12,497 nucleotides of DNA from Deltaproteobacteria bacterium (lineage in GTDB: Bacteria; Desulfobacterota; Desulfobacteria; Desulfobacterales; SG8-13). The stretch covers positions 1 through 12,497 of the forward strand of contig JAHEIV010000040.1 in NCBI GenBank assembly GCA_024639205.1. The letters are read 5' to 3'. The notes under the pieces are model-generated. The model ran no database searches. It saw only the letters and a list, made by a program, of their open reading frames with translations, and was not told where the DNA came from. Positions within the stretch are counted from its first letter, which is position 1. Each line of letters begins with the position of its first letter. A program made the translations under genes and the position numbers. Positions 1 to 7,690 of the stretch are shown here, piece after piece.

Positions 1-9
1 TTTCGTCAT
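1..9 (-). CDS. start of a leftward gene, cut by the window edge (identity unknown)
   Basis: Only three codons (Met-Thr-Lys) are visible, starting at an ATG whose complement lies at 7-9. It begins 23 nt after the stop of the outer-membrane efflux gene on the same strand, and an AGGAACGAGG stretch that could act as a ribosome binding site lies just upstream. Position and spacing suggest the next gene of the efflux operon. By analogy with other such operons it could be a membrane fusion protein or an inner-membrane pump, but nothing of the protein can be seen, so this is inference. Confidence 0.35.
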
Positions 10-32
10 TGCCTCGTTCCTATGGTTGTTTT

Positions 33-1487
33 TCAGAAAATGGTCCAACCTACATTTTTGGCTGTCACCGGTTCGGGTTCGGCCCACCCGCCGCCCAGGG
101 AGCGGTAAAGATCTACCCGGTTGGTCAAAACCGCCAGCTCCACCAGCACCAGGTTGTCCTCGGCTTCAAAACGTGTTTGCTGGGCATCGAGAACATCCAG
201 GTAATTGGTCAGACCGCGAATGTAACGATTCTGAGCCACGCGCTGGGTCGCCCGGGCTTCATCCAGGAACTTCAAGAATCGTTGGCGGCGCTCCAGTTGC
301 TTTTCTCGGGCCAATAAGGCGAATTCGACCTCCAGAAACGCCGTCAGCACGGTTTCGGCGTATACGGCCGCCTGCTCCTGATAGCGGGCTTCGGCGGCGT
401 ATTGGTTCGCCTTGAGCCGACCGGCGTCGAATATCGGCTGAAAGAGCTGCACGGAAAGGTTCCAGAAGTTGCTGTCGTATAGCAGCAGGTTGTCCAGTTC
501 ACTGCTGGCGTACCCGTAAGCGCCGGTCAGGGTGATGGAGGGAAAGCGCTGGGCCTTGGCCACCCCGATTTGCTCGTTCAGGGCTTTGAGCTGGGCCACG
601 GCTGCCCGGATGTCCGGTCTGCGTATCAGCAGCTCGGAGGGCAGACCCGGCGGTACCGCAGCGGCCTCCTGAAAATATCCCTCGGGCTGGATGCGCACGG
701 GCTGGGTTTGCGGGTAGCGGCCCAAAAGCACCGCCAGCTGCTGCTGCGCTGCCCCAAGGTCTTGCTCGAGCTGCGGGATGCGAGCTTCGGCGCCGGCCAG
801 GATGCGCCGGGCCTGGCGAAGATCAAGGGCCGATACCAGGCCCCGGTCAAAGCGGATCTTGACGAATTCGAGGCTGCGCCGAAATGCTTCCACACTCTGG
901 TCGGCGATCTGAATTCGCCGCTCCAGGGTCTCGATCTGCAGGTAGAGATTGACGGTCTCGGCCACGATGGTCTGGGATACGGTACGCCGGTTCTCTTCGG
1001 CCTGCAATATTTCATTGCGGGCGGCCTCCGATGCACTGGCCAGCCGTCCCCACAGGTCCAGTTCGTAAGTCGAGGCCACGCCGATATCGTATGTGTCGAA
1101 AATGACGCCCTGGTCGATTCGGCCGCCGCCGGTTTTACGGCGATCGTAGCCCCCCTGGATGTCGAGCGGTGGAAACAGGTCGGCGCGAACCTGAAAGTAT
1201 CGGTAGCGGGATTCCAGAACCCGGGCCGCCGCCTGCTTGATGTCCCAGTTGTTGGCCAGCACCGCGTCGACCATCAGATTCAGCTCCGCGTCGTCAAAGG
1301 TCTCCCACCACCGATCGACGGGATGCACTGCATTGGTTTCATCCTCTTTATTCGCAGTTTGGTGGTAGACGGCCGGCGTGGAAAACCCCAGGTCCGGGTC
1401 CTTGTAATCCGGGGTCATCCGGACACAGCCGGCAATTACCAGCAAGGCGGTGGCACCGGTTGTCAGATATGTGATACGGCTTCTCAT
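33..1487 (-). CDS. outer-membrane efflux lipoprotein, NodT/TolC family
   Basis: Predicted 484-residue outer-membrane channel subunit of a tripartite efflux pump (RND/MFS/ABC type); the trimer would span outer membrane and periplasm and export drugs or toxic compounds. The N-terminus is a lipoprotein signal with lipobox I-A-G-C and Cys21 as lipidation site; residue +2 is Val rather than Asp, consistent with outer-membrane sorting. Two repeated outer-membrane-efflux units follow, with long heptad-rich helices, the motif TYELDLWGRL in the first half and the GLPSELLIRRPDIRAA stretch typical of NodT proteins in the middle. Length is normal for the family. I chose the Met at 1487 rather than one seven codons earlier (1508): a TGGAG site lies 8-9 nt upstream of 1487, while 1508 falls about at the transcription start predicted from the promoter at 1513-1540. 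It is divergent from the MFS gene. Substrate unknown. Confidence 0.93.
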   Translation of the reverse strand: MRSRITYLTTGATALLVIAGCVRMTPDYKDPDLGFSTPAVYHQTANKEDETNAVHPVDRWWETFDDAELNLMVDAVLANNWDIKQAAARVLESRYRYFQVRADLFPPLDIQGGYDRRKTGGGRIDQGVIFDTYDIGVASTYELDLWGRLASASEAARNEILQAEENRRTVSQTIVAETVNLYLQIETLERRIQIADQSVEAFRRSLEFVKIRFDRGLVSALDLRQARRILAGAEARIPQLEQDLGAAQQQLAVLLGRYPQTQPVRIQPEGYFQEAAAVPPGLPSELLIRRPDIRAAVAQLKALNEQIGVAKAQRFPSITLTGAYGYASSELDNLLLYDSNFWNLSVQLFQPIFDAGRLKANQYAAEARYQEQAAVYAETVLTAFLEVEFALLAREKQLERRQRFLKFLDEARATQRVAQNRYIRGLTNYLDVLDAQQTRFEAEDNLVLVELAVLTNRVDLYRSLGGGWAEPEPVTAKNVGWTIF

Positions 1488-1512
1488 ACCATTGGCTCCA
1501 GGAAACACTCTA

Positions 1513-1540
1513 ATTATAAGCCACTTTTTGCTTCTATCAA
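1513..1540 (-). promoter_or_regulatory. sigma70-type promoter of the efflux lipoprotein gene
   Basis: Reading leftward, a -35 TTGATA (1540-1535) and a perfect -10 TATAAT (1518-1513) are separated by 16 nt. The predicted transcript starts near 1506, which leaves a short leader carrying the TGGAG ribosome site before the ATG at 1487. This is the best promoter match in the window. Confidence 0.65.
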
Positions 1541-1636
1541 CGGATCGGGGCTCAAATTTCCTTCTTTAGCGTTGACCCGGGGCACCCGCATGGTAAGCTG
1601 AAGCAGTCCCGATAACGCTTAAAAACGGAGAGAATT

Positions 1637-3025
1637 TTGACAGACAACCGGTCACAGGAAAAATCGGCGCTGTTCGTTGCCACGTTGACCTCGTTCATGG
1701 GGCCGTTCATTATCTCTTCGGTAAATGTGGCGCTGCCGGCAATCCAAAAGGAGTTTGCCGCCGACGCGGTGGTGCTCAGCTGGGTGGCGACCGCCCTGTT
1801 GCTGGCGGTCGCTGTCTTTTTGATTCCCATGGGCAAAATCGGCGATATCTACGGCCGCAAGAAAGTGTTTACCTGGGGCCTGGCGGTTTACACACTCGCT
1901 TCATTGATGGGGGCATTTTCGGTTTCCATGCCGATGCTCATCGCGGTGCGGGTTTTTCAGGGATTCGGCGCTGCCATGTTCGTCACCACGGGCATGGCCA
2001 TTTTGACTTCCGTGTTCCCGCCGAATCGGCGCGGCCGGGCGATCGGGTTTTACGTGGCCGCCGTCTACATCGGTCTATCCGTGGGGCCCTTTGCCGGCGG
2101 CCTTCTTACCCAGTACCTGGGCTGGCGCAGCATTTTCGCCGTGGTGGTTCCTTTCGGCATCGCATCGGTTTGGGTCACCCTCACGTATTTGAAAGGCGAA
2201 TGGGCCGATGCCCGGGGAGAAAAACTCGATGTTCCCGGCAGCCTGCTGTATGCCGCTTCTGTTTTTCTACTGGTTTACGGCGCTTCCCTGCTGCCGCAAT
2301 TGCTGGCCATTTATCTGATTCTATCCGGTGCCGTCACGATGGCGGTTTTCGTCCGCCTCGAGCTGCACACCCCCCAGCCGGTTTTCGAAGTGCGCCTGTT
2401 CAGCGGCAACCGGTTGTTTGCCTTTTCCAGCCTGGCGGCGTTGATCAACTATGCGGCCACCTTCGCGGTCACCTTTCTGCTCAGCTTATACCTGCAGTAT
2501 ATAAAAGGACTCGATCCCCGCACGGCCGGCACCGTCCTGATGGCCCAACCGGTGGTGATGGCCGTTTTCTCTCCTCTGGCCGGGCGCCTGTCGGATCGGA
2601 TCGAACCGCGTTTGATCGCATCTGCCGGAATGACCCTCACCGTCGTTGGCCTGGTTCTGTTTGCCCTGGTGGGTACCGGAACGAGCACAGCGTATATCAT
2701 CGCCACACTGGTGATGCTTGGATTTGGCTTCGCCCTGTTTTCTTCGCCCAACATGAATGCCATCATGGGCTCGGTGGACAAAAAGTTCTTTGGCATTGCC
2801 TCCGGAACGGTGGCTGCCATGCGGCTGCTGGGTCAGATGGCCAGCATGGCCACCGCCATGGTCGTTTTTGCGGTCTTTATCGGTCGGGAGCAGATCACGC
2901 CCGCCAATTACGACCTTTTTCTAAAGAGTGTGAAGTTTTCCTTCGGAATATTTACGGTTCTGTGCACCATCGGCATCTTTTTTTCCTTCTCCAGGGGTGA
3001 ATTGCGAAACAAGACAGATTCGTAG
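1637..3025 (+). CDS. MFS drug efflux transporter, DHA2 (14-TMS) type
   Basis: A 462-residue hydrophobic inner-membrane protein, predicted proton-driven multidrug exporter of the EmrB/QacA-like DHA2 group. Visible hallmarks are MFS motif A in the loop between helices 2 and 3 (GKIGDIYGRKK, residues 66-76), motif B (RVFQGFGAA, about 105-113), the antiporter motif C (GLSVGPFAGG, about 146-155) followed by LGWRSIF, and a second motif-A-like loop (GRLSDR) in the C-terminal half. Length and hydrophobic pattern fit 12-14 helices. The start is a TTG at 1637, supported by a GGAG at 1627-1630 at normal spacing; no ATG fits as well. It is divergent from the outer-membrane channel gene, so the two may act together, although MFS pumps of this group also work alone. 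A weak promoter-like pair (TTGACC 1572-1577, TAAGCT 1594-1599) lies upstream. Substrate unknown. Confidence 0.93.
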   Translation: MTDNRSQEKSALFVATLTSFMGPFIISSVNVALPAIQKEFAADAVVLSWVATALLLAVAVFLIPMGKIGDIYGRKKVFTWGLAVYTLASLMGAFSVSMPMLIAVRVFQGFGAAMFVTTGMAILTSVFPPNRRGRAIGFYVAAVYIGLSVGPFAGGLLTQYLGWRSIFAVVVPFGIASVWVTLTYLKGEWADARGEKLDVPGSLLYAASVFLLVYGASLLPQLLAIYLILSGAVTMAVFVRLELHTPQPVFEVRLFSGNRLFAFSSLAALINYAATFAVTFLLSLYLQYIKGLDPRTAGTVLMAQPVVMAVFSPLAGRLSDRIEPRLIASAGMTLTVVGLVLFALVGTGTSTAYIIATLVMLGFGFALFSSPNMNAIMGSVDKKFFGIASGTVAAMRLLGQMASMATAMVVFAVFIGREQITPANYDLFLKSVKFSFGIFTVLCTIGIFFSFSRGELRNKTDS

Positions 3026-3074
3026 GCCGGTTCCCTTGTACTAACGGTAGGATTTCGTCGGCTGCAGCCCGCCA

Positions 3075-3105
3075 TTGACCCCCTGCATTTGATACCTACT
3101 ATAAA
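3075..3105 (+). promoter_or_regulatory. possible promoter of the tandem cyclase genes
   Basis: A -35-like TTGACC (3075-3080) is followed by TATAAA (3100-3105), with a long 19-nt spacer; TACTAT at 3097-3102 gives an alternative 16-nt spacer. It sits between the MFS stop and the first cyclase gene, and transcription would start close to the base of the stem-loop at 3109-3155. Confidence 0.4.
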
Positions 3106-3108
3106 ATG

Positions 3109-3155
3109 AGGTCGCAGTATTGGAATTTCGGTTTCAACAATTCAATCAGCGACCT
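3109..3155 (+). other. long stem-loop in the leader of the cyclase genes
   Basis: AGGTCGC at 3109-3115 pairs perfectly with GCGACCT at 3149-3155. Inside it ATTGGAATT (3119-3127) pairs with AATTCAAT (3139-3146) with one bulged G, leaving a loop of about 11 nt. No T-run follows on the plus strand, so a simple terminator for the MFS gene is unlikely. Its place just after the putative promoter suggests a 5' leader structure or an operator; function unknown. Confidence 0.4.
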
Positions 3156-3237
3156 GCGAAAGGGTTGCCGTTCGAGTACTTCCCCGTGATGACAACCTGC
3201 TGATTTCAGACCTGTGACTGACGCCGCCGGTGAATAC

Positions 3238-5121
3238 ATGAACGCCGAACAGTATCAACGCAAAATCTGTGCGATCTTCAGCGCCGATGCGGCCGGTTAC
3301 AGCCGCCTGATGGGCAGCGACGAGGAAGCGACGGTTCGCACCCTTTCCGCATACCGCAGCGTGATGGCCGATCTGGTTGCCCGGCACCGCGGCCGGGTGA
3401 TCGACTCGCCCGGTGACAACCTGCTGGCAAGGTTTGACAGCGTGGTGGACGCCCTGCGCTGCGCCTGGGATGTCCAGCAGGAGCTGGGGAGCAGGAATGC
3501 CGAAATTGTCGAAAACCACCGGATGCTGTTTCGCATCGGCATCAATCTGGGCGATGTGATCGAAGAAGAAGACCGGCTCTACGGCGACGGGGTCAATGTG
3601 GCCGCACGCCTGGAGAGCCTTGCAGCGCCCGGCGGGATCAATCTCTCCGGCACCGCCTACGATCAGGTAAAAAACAAACTGCCCTACCGGTTCGAATTTA
3701 TCGGCGAGCAGCCGGTGAAAAACATCTCCGATCCGGTTCGCGTGTACCGGGTGGAGATGAACCCGGAGGAGCCGGCTGAAGTCGTTCAACCCGCACCGCC
3801 AAGACGAAAACTTTCGCGGGCGGGCATGATTGGCATGATCGCGGTCTGCGTTGTGGTGCTGGCCGTCGGAGTTTATATGTGGATGGACAAGCACGACCGA
3901 TCCGTATCCGGTATACCAGCGGCGGATGACGGAGATAGTCAGATGTCCCGGGGTGCCTCCATCGCGGTGTTGCCATTCAAGAACTTGAGCGGCGACCCGC
4001 AGCAGGAGTATTTCAGCGACGGGATCACCGACGATCTTATCACCGACCTGTCCCGGTTCGGCGATCTGCTGGTGGTCGCCAGCAACACGGTCTTTACCTA
4101 CAAGGGAAAAAAAGTGGATATCAAAACCGTCGGGCAAGAACTGGGGGTACGCTATATCCTTGAGGGGAGTGTCCAGAAACGCGGCGACAATATTCGCATC
4201 AATGCTCAGCTCGTCGATGCGGAGACCGAACAACATCTCTGGGCCGAAAGATACAACAATGAATTGAAAGAAATTTTCTCCGTCCAGGACGACATCGTCC
4301 GGACGATTACCGGTACGCTGGCGGTCAAGGTTGACGATGCGGAACGCAAACGCGCCAGGCGCCATGAAACGGCAAACCTGGCTGCATATGATTACTTGCT
4401 GCGCGGCCGCGAATATTTTTCTCAGACAACGCGATCATCCAACGCCAAGGCCCGTCAACTATTTCAAAAGGCCGTCGAGCTGGAACCCGATTATGCCACC
4501 GCCTATGTCTTTTTGGGCAGAACCTACCTAAACAGCGTGTCTTACGGCTGGACCGAATTTGCCGGCGCTGCCCTGCAGCAGGCGCAAGACCTGGCGCAAA
4601 AGGCGCTGAGCATCGAAGAATCGGCAACCGCCCATGCGTTGCTGGGGGTTGTCTACCGTTACCGCCAGCAGCTCGATCTGGCCGCAAGCGAACTGGACAA
4701 GGCCATTAAACTGAATCCCAACGATGCGGAAAGCCATGCGTACCGCGGCGCTATTTTGAACTACCTGGGCCGCACGGATGAAGCCATAAAGGCCATAGAA
4801 ACCGCTTATCGCTTCAACCCGAACATGCTGCCGAACCAATTCATGCACTACGGTCTCGCATATTACATGAAAGGCCGGTATGAGGATTCGATTATCATAT
4901 TGGAAAATAGCATCGGAAAGTACCCCGATGAGGTGTTTCTTCACATCGCATTGGCGGCAGCGTATGCCCAGGCCGGCCGGAGCGCAGATGCCGGGCGCGA
5001 GGTGCAAGCCGTAATGAAGCTCCATCCCTTTTTCAGGATCGATTCCTACGGGCGCGCATTTCGCATTCCGGATGATCGCGAGCATATCATCGCAGGATTG
5101 CGGAAGGCGGGTTTGCAGTGA
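3238..5121 (+). CDS. class III adenylate/guanylate cyclase with TolB-like and TPR domains (copy 1)
   Basis: A 627-residue signalling protein. Residues 8-180 form a class III nucleotidyl cyclase domain: metal-binding Asp17 (SADAAGYS) and Asp60 (SPGDNLLARF), transition-state Asn120 and Arg124 (GVNVAAR). The usual base-recognition Lys and Asp are replaced by Asp56 and Arg113, so the substrate (ATP or GTP) cannot be read off. One membrane helix lies at about 195-217, after a basic stretch, which puts the cyclase in the cytoplasm and the rest in the periplasm. A TolB-N-like domain follows (from about 241, SIAVLPFKNLSGDP, to about 364), then about five or six TPR units (382-615) for protein binding. 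A GTG at 3214 would add 8 residues. I prefer the ATG at 3238 because the paralogue downstream aligns exactly from there and a GGTGA lies 4 nt before it. The stop is 30 nt before the second copy, so co-transcription is likely. Ligand and partner are unknown. Confidence 0.9.
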   Translation: MNAEQYQRKICAIFSADAAGYSRLMGSDEEATVRTLSAYRSVMADLVARHRGRVIDSPGDNLLARFDSVVDALRCAWDVQQELGSRNAEIVENHRMLFRIGINLGDVIEEEDRLYGDGVNVAARLESLAAPGGINLSGTAYDQVKNKLPYRFEFIGEQPVKNISDPVRVYRVEMNPEEPAEVVQPAPPRRKLSRAGMIGMIAVCVVVLAVGVYMWMDKHDRSVSGIPAADDGDSQMSRGASIAVLPFKNLSGDPQQEYFSDGITDDLITDLSRFGDLLVVASNTVFTYKGKKVDIKTVGQELGVRYILEGSVQKRGDNIRINAQLVDAETEQHLWAERYNNELKEIFSVQDDIVRTITGTLAVKVDDAERKRARRHETANLAAYDYLLRGREYFSQTTRSSNAKARQLFQKAVELEPDYATAYVFLGRTYLNSVSYGWTEFAGAALQQAQDLAQKALSIEESATAHALLGVVYRYRQQLDLAASELDKAIKLNPNDAESHAYRGAILNYLGRTDEAIKAIETAYRFNPNMLPNQFMHYGLAYYMKGRYEDSIIILENSIGKYPDEVFLHIALAAAYAQAGRSADAGREVQAVMKLHPFFRIDSYGRAFRIPDDREHIIAGLRKAGLQ

Positions 5122-5151
5122 ACGCACGGCAACCATGTGAGACGATAGCGT

Positions 5152-7038
5152 ATGAGTACGGATAGTTATACCCGAAAGATCAGCGCCATCTGGAGCGCGG
5201 ACGTGGCCGGATACAGCCGTCTGATGGGTGAAGACGAGGAGGCGACGGTGCGCACCATCTCCGCATATCGAAACGTAATGGCCGATCTGATCGGCCGGCA
5301 CCGCGGCCGGGTGGTCGATTCGCCCGGCGACAACCTGCTGGCCGAATTCGCCAGCGTGGTGGATGCCCTGCGCTGCGCCTGGGATGTTCAGCAGGAGCTA
5401 GGTAGCAGGAATGCCGAGCTGGCCGAAAACCGCCGGATGCGCTTTCGTATCGGCATCAACCTGGGCGATGTGATCGAGGAAGAAGACCGGCTGTACGGTG
5501 ACGGCGTCAACGTGGCCGCCCGGCTGGAGAGCCTGGCGGAGCCAGGCGGCATCAACATTTCCGGCACCGCTTTCGACCAGGTGAAAAACAAGCTGCCTTA
5601 CCGATTTAGGTTTATCGGTGAGCAGCCGGTCAAAAACATCTCTGACCCGGTGCGGATGTACCGGGTGGAAATGGCGCCGGATGCGCCGGCCGAAGCCGTT
5701 GGGGGCGAGCCGAAAAATCGAAAGTTTCCGCGGCCCGGCCTGATTGGTTTGACCACGGCCGGCATCGCGGTGTTGGCAGTCGGGTTTTACTTCTGGGCAG
5801 ACATGCATGCCCGGTCCCTGTCCGATCGATCGCCGGCGGGGCTCCCGGGCAGCCTGCTCTCCCAAAGGGCCTCCATCGCTGTTTTGCCGTTCAAAAATTT
5901 AAGCGGCGATCCGGAGCAGGAGTATTTCAGCGACGGGATCACCAACGATATTATCACGGACCTGTCCCGGTTCGGTGAACTGCTGGTCATCGCCAGCAAC
6001 ACAGTTTTTACTTACAAGGGAAAAACGGTGAATATCCAATCCGTCGGACAGCAGCTGGGGGTTCGTTACATCCTGGAAGGCAGTGTCCAGAAACTCGGGG
6101 GAAGTGTGCGCATCAATGCTCAGCTCATCGATGCGGCTGACGGGACTCACATCTGGGCCCAGCGATATGAGCGCGATTACGAGGATATCTTCAAACTCCA
6201 GGGAGAGATCGTGCAAGCCATCGTCGCCACACTGGCCGTTAATATCACCCAAACCGAACGGGTCCGGGCCATGCGCAAAAAACCCCAGGACCTGCAAGCA
6301 TACGATTACCTGCTGCGCGGCTGGGCGCACTATTACCGCCGGACACGGTCGTCAAATACCCTGGCGGGCGAGATGTTTGACAAGGCCGCCCAACTCGACC
6401 CGGCCTACTCAGCGGCGTACGTTGGGTTGGGCTGGGTCGAATACTCCAAAATGGGATACGGCTGGACCGAGTTTTCGGATAAGGCCCTGGATAAATCAAT
6501 GTTTTTTGCCCGTAAGGCGCTGGAATTGGATGCCGCCAACGCCCTTGCGCATACCCTGCTGTGCAACGTTTATACGTTTCAAGGCAAATATGAACTTGCG
6601 ATTCGTGAGGCTGAACAGGCCCTGGAACTCAATCCAAACCATGCCCACACCCACGGCCAACTGGGCTGGGTGCTGCTCTGGTCCGGCCGAGTGGATGAGG
6701 CAGCAGCGGCATTGGAAATCTCGCTGCGTCTGGACAGCACGACCCCCCGCAATGCCTGGATGCACCTGGGGACAGCCTATTACCTGAAGGGTCAATACGG
6801 ACAGGCCCTGGACATTTTGGAAAAAGGGGTGGTCAAGCGGCCGGATTTTGTCGGGTATTACATCGCGCTGGCCGCCACCTACGCGCAGCTGGGACGAACG
6901 GAAGAAGCCGCAAATGCGGCAAACGAGGTTCGCCGCCTTGATCCGTTTTTTGCAGTCGATTCATTCGGCACGGCTTTCCGCAACTCGGCCCACCGCGAAG
7001 ACTTTTTGGATGGTCTTCGAAAAGCCGGATTGAAGTGA
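5152..7038 (+). CDS. class III adenylate/guanylate cyclase with TolB-like and TPR domains (copy 2)
   Basis: A 628-residue tandem paralogue of the preceding gene with the same order of parts: cyclase domain (8-180), single membrane helix (about 196-217), TolB-N-like domain (from about 241) and C-terminal TPRs. The first 180 residues align without gaps and about 84% are identical by eye. Key residues have the same numbers: Asp17 and Asp60 for metals, Asn120 and Arg124 for the transition state, and again Asp56 and Arg113 at the base-recognition sites. The TPR half is clearly more diverged, apart from the ends, which both finish in GLRKAGL plus one residue. This suggests duplication followed by change in what the periplasmic part binds. 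The ATG at 5152 has only a weak upstream GTGAGACG, so translation may depend partly on the first gene. It ends convergently 41 nt from the YHS gene. Confidence 0.9.
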   Translation: MSTDSYTRKISAIWSADVAGYSRLMGEDEEATVRTISAYRNVMADLIGRHRGRVVDSPGDNLLAEFASVVDALRCAWDVQQELGSRNAELAENRRMRFRIGINLGDVIEEEDRLYGDGVNVAARLESLAEPGGINISGTAFDQVKNKLPYRFRFIGEQPVKNISDPVRMYRVEMAPDAPAEAVGGEPKNRKFPRPGLIGLTTAGIAVLAVGFYFWADMHARSLSDRSPAGLPGSLLSQRASIAVLPFKNLSGDPEQEYFSDGITNDIITDLSRFGELLVIASNTVFTYKGKTVNIQSVGQQLGVRYILEGSVQKLGGSVRINAQLIDAADGTHIWAQRYERDYEDIFKLQGEIVQAIVATLAVNITQTERVRAMRKKPQDLQAYDYLLRGWAHYYRRTRSSNTLAGEMFDKAAQLDPAYSAAYVGLGWVEYSKMGYGWTEFSDKALDKSMFFARKALELDAANALAHTLLCNVYTFQGKYELAIREAEQALELNPNHAHTHGQLGWVLLWSGRVDEAAAALEISLRLDSTTPRNAWMHLGTAYYLKGQYGQALDILEKGVVKRPDFVGYYIALAATYAQLGRTEEAANAANEVRRLDPFFAVDSFGTAFRNSAHREDFLDGLRKAGLK

Positions 7039-7045
7039 TTTTGGG

Positions 7046-7080
7046 GGACCAACCACCCCGTTGTGCGGCCTGGTTGATCC
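7046..7080. terminator. weak inverted repeat between convergent genes, possible terminator
   Basis: GGACCAACC (7046-7054) pairs with GGTTGATCC (7072-7080) at 8 of 9 positions, between the ends of the second cyclase gene and the YHS gene. Neither strand has a clear T-run after the stem, so this is a weak candidate. Confidence 0.25.
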
Positions 7081-7556
7081 TATTTGTTGGTGAGTTTTCC
7101 CCAGTTTTCGTCCGCATTTTGGATATTCGCGGCTGCTTCCGCCTCGAACTTCTCGGCACCTTCACTGTTCCAGTTGAGATAGAGCTTGCCGTCGATGATT
7201 TTGAATGCCTTTGGGTTCACACCGGCAGCCTTGCCGGTCGTCGACAGACTCCGTGCTCAGTAACCGCCGTACTGCGGTGCAAAGCGCTCCGGATCGGCTA
7301 CAAACCGATCGCGGTTTTTGGCGCTGGTGAAATACCATTTGGCATCGTTCCACTTGTGGGAAAATTCGCTCTTGCCTTTCACCGCGTGGCCTTCGGTATG
7401 ATAGGCGACCGTGTCGTAGCCTTTTATCGCCACACCGAAAAAGGTCTTGTTCACCTCATCAAACGCCACGGCTATGTCCGCCCAAACAATCATTATTGGA
7501 GCGATGAATATAATTACAACGGCCTGCTTGGTTTTCTGTGATATATTATTCAGCAT
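7080..7556 (-). CDS. exported YHS-domain protein, probable selenoprotein (in-frame TGA at 7259-7257)
   Basis: Reading leftward from the ATG at 7556, 99 codons are followed by TGA (7259-7257) and then, in the same frame, 58 more codons to TAG at 7082-7080, giving 158 residues. The N-terminus is a Sec-type signal peptide ending in AVA (about residues 29-31), so the protein is exported. The YHS domain follows (GVAIKGYDTVAYHTEG, then WYFTSAKNRDRF and the QYGGY motif). In this family QYGGY is followed by a conserved Cys; here that codon is TGA. The part after it (KAFKIIDGKLYLNWN and ADENWGKL) is a normal family C-terminus, with no frameshift. A hairpin fitting bacterial SECIS rules follows the TGA. 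I therefore read residue 100 as selenocysteine. From memory, NCBI uses the name 'YHS domain-containing (seleno)protein' for such proteins. AAGGAAG precedes the ATG. The alternative is a fresh nonsense mutation. Biochemical role of the family is uncertain; metal or redox function is likely. Confidence 0.85.
7221..7259 (-). promoter_or_regulatory. candidate bacterial SECIS element of the YHS gene
   Basis: On the minus strand, 25 nt after the TGA, a four-base loop AGGC is closed by a perfect 7-bp stem, ACCGGCA with TGCCGGT (7238-7221). The bacterial rule is a loop 16-37 nt after the UGA with a G in its first two positions; both conditions are met. The loop resembles the AGGU-containing loop of E. 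coli fdhF. Such a hairpin binds SelB with selenocysteyl-tRNA and recodes the UGA. Confidence 0.75.
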
Positions 7557-7596
7557 GCTGTGCTTCCTTGGGTGGTCTGGTTTATATCGATTTGGG

Positions 7597-7620
7597 ATAG
7601 AGGACCTTTCGTCCTTCTAT
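7597..7620 (-). other. hairpin in the leader of the YHS gene
   Basis: ATAGA-GGAC and GTCC-T-TCTAT form nine base pairs with one bulged T around the loop CTTTC. It lies between the putative YHS promoter (7625-7653) and the YHS start at 7556, so it would be at the very 5' end of that mRNA. It could stabilise the transcript or be a regulatory site; no T-run suggests it is not a terminator. Confidence 0.4.
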
Positions 7621-7624
7621 GGGT

Positions 7625-7653
7625 AGAATGCTACAATGTGGTACCTGTGTCAA
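7625..7653 (-). promoter_or_regulatory. possible promoter of the YHS gene
   Basis: Reading leftward, a perfect -35 TTGACA (7653-7648) is followed after 17 nt by CATTCT (7630-7625), which is a poor -10 match (3 of 6). Position upstream of the YHS start is right; the weak -10 limits confidence and could mean an activator is needed. Confidence 0.4.
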
Positions 7654-7690
7654 GAAATATATTTTCGCTGATCAAATTTTATAACCTCCT

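Noticed and set aside
570..1601. Open frame of 343 codons on the plus strand across the efflux lipoprotein gene
   Set aside because: Antisense shadow in GC-rich coding DNA; the opposite strand encodes a complete outer-membrane efflux protein with lipobox.
3142..4365. Open frame of 407 codons on the minus strand across the first cyclase gene
   Set aside because: Antisense shadow of the cyclase and TolB-like domains; no family features and the same shadow pattern recurs opposite the second copy.
7035..7541. Open frame of 168 codons on the plus strand across the YHS gene
   Set aside because: It is antisense to a clear YHS-domain protein and shows no family features.
7080..7556. YHS gene as a simple pseudogene or frameshift
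   Set aside because: The frame is unbroken on both sides of the TGA, the codon is at a conserved Cys, and a SECIS-like hairpin follows. A nonsense mutation remains possible but is less likely.
7638..7654. Sigma54-like TGGTAC-N5-TCAA in the divergent region
   Set aside because: The essential GC element of the -12 box is missing; the same bases fit a TTGACA -35 on the other strand better.
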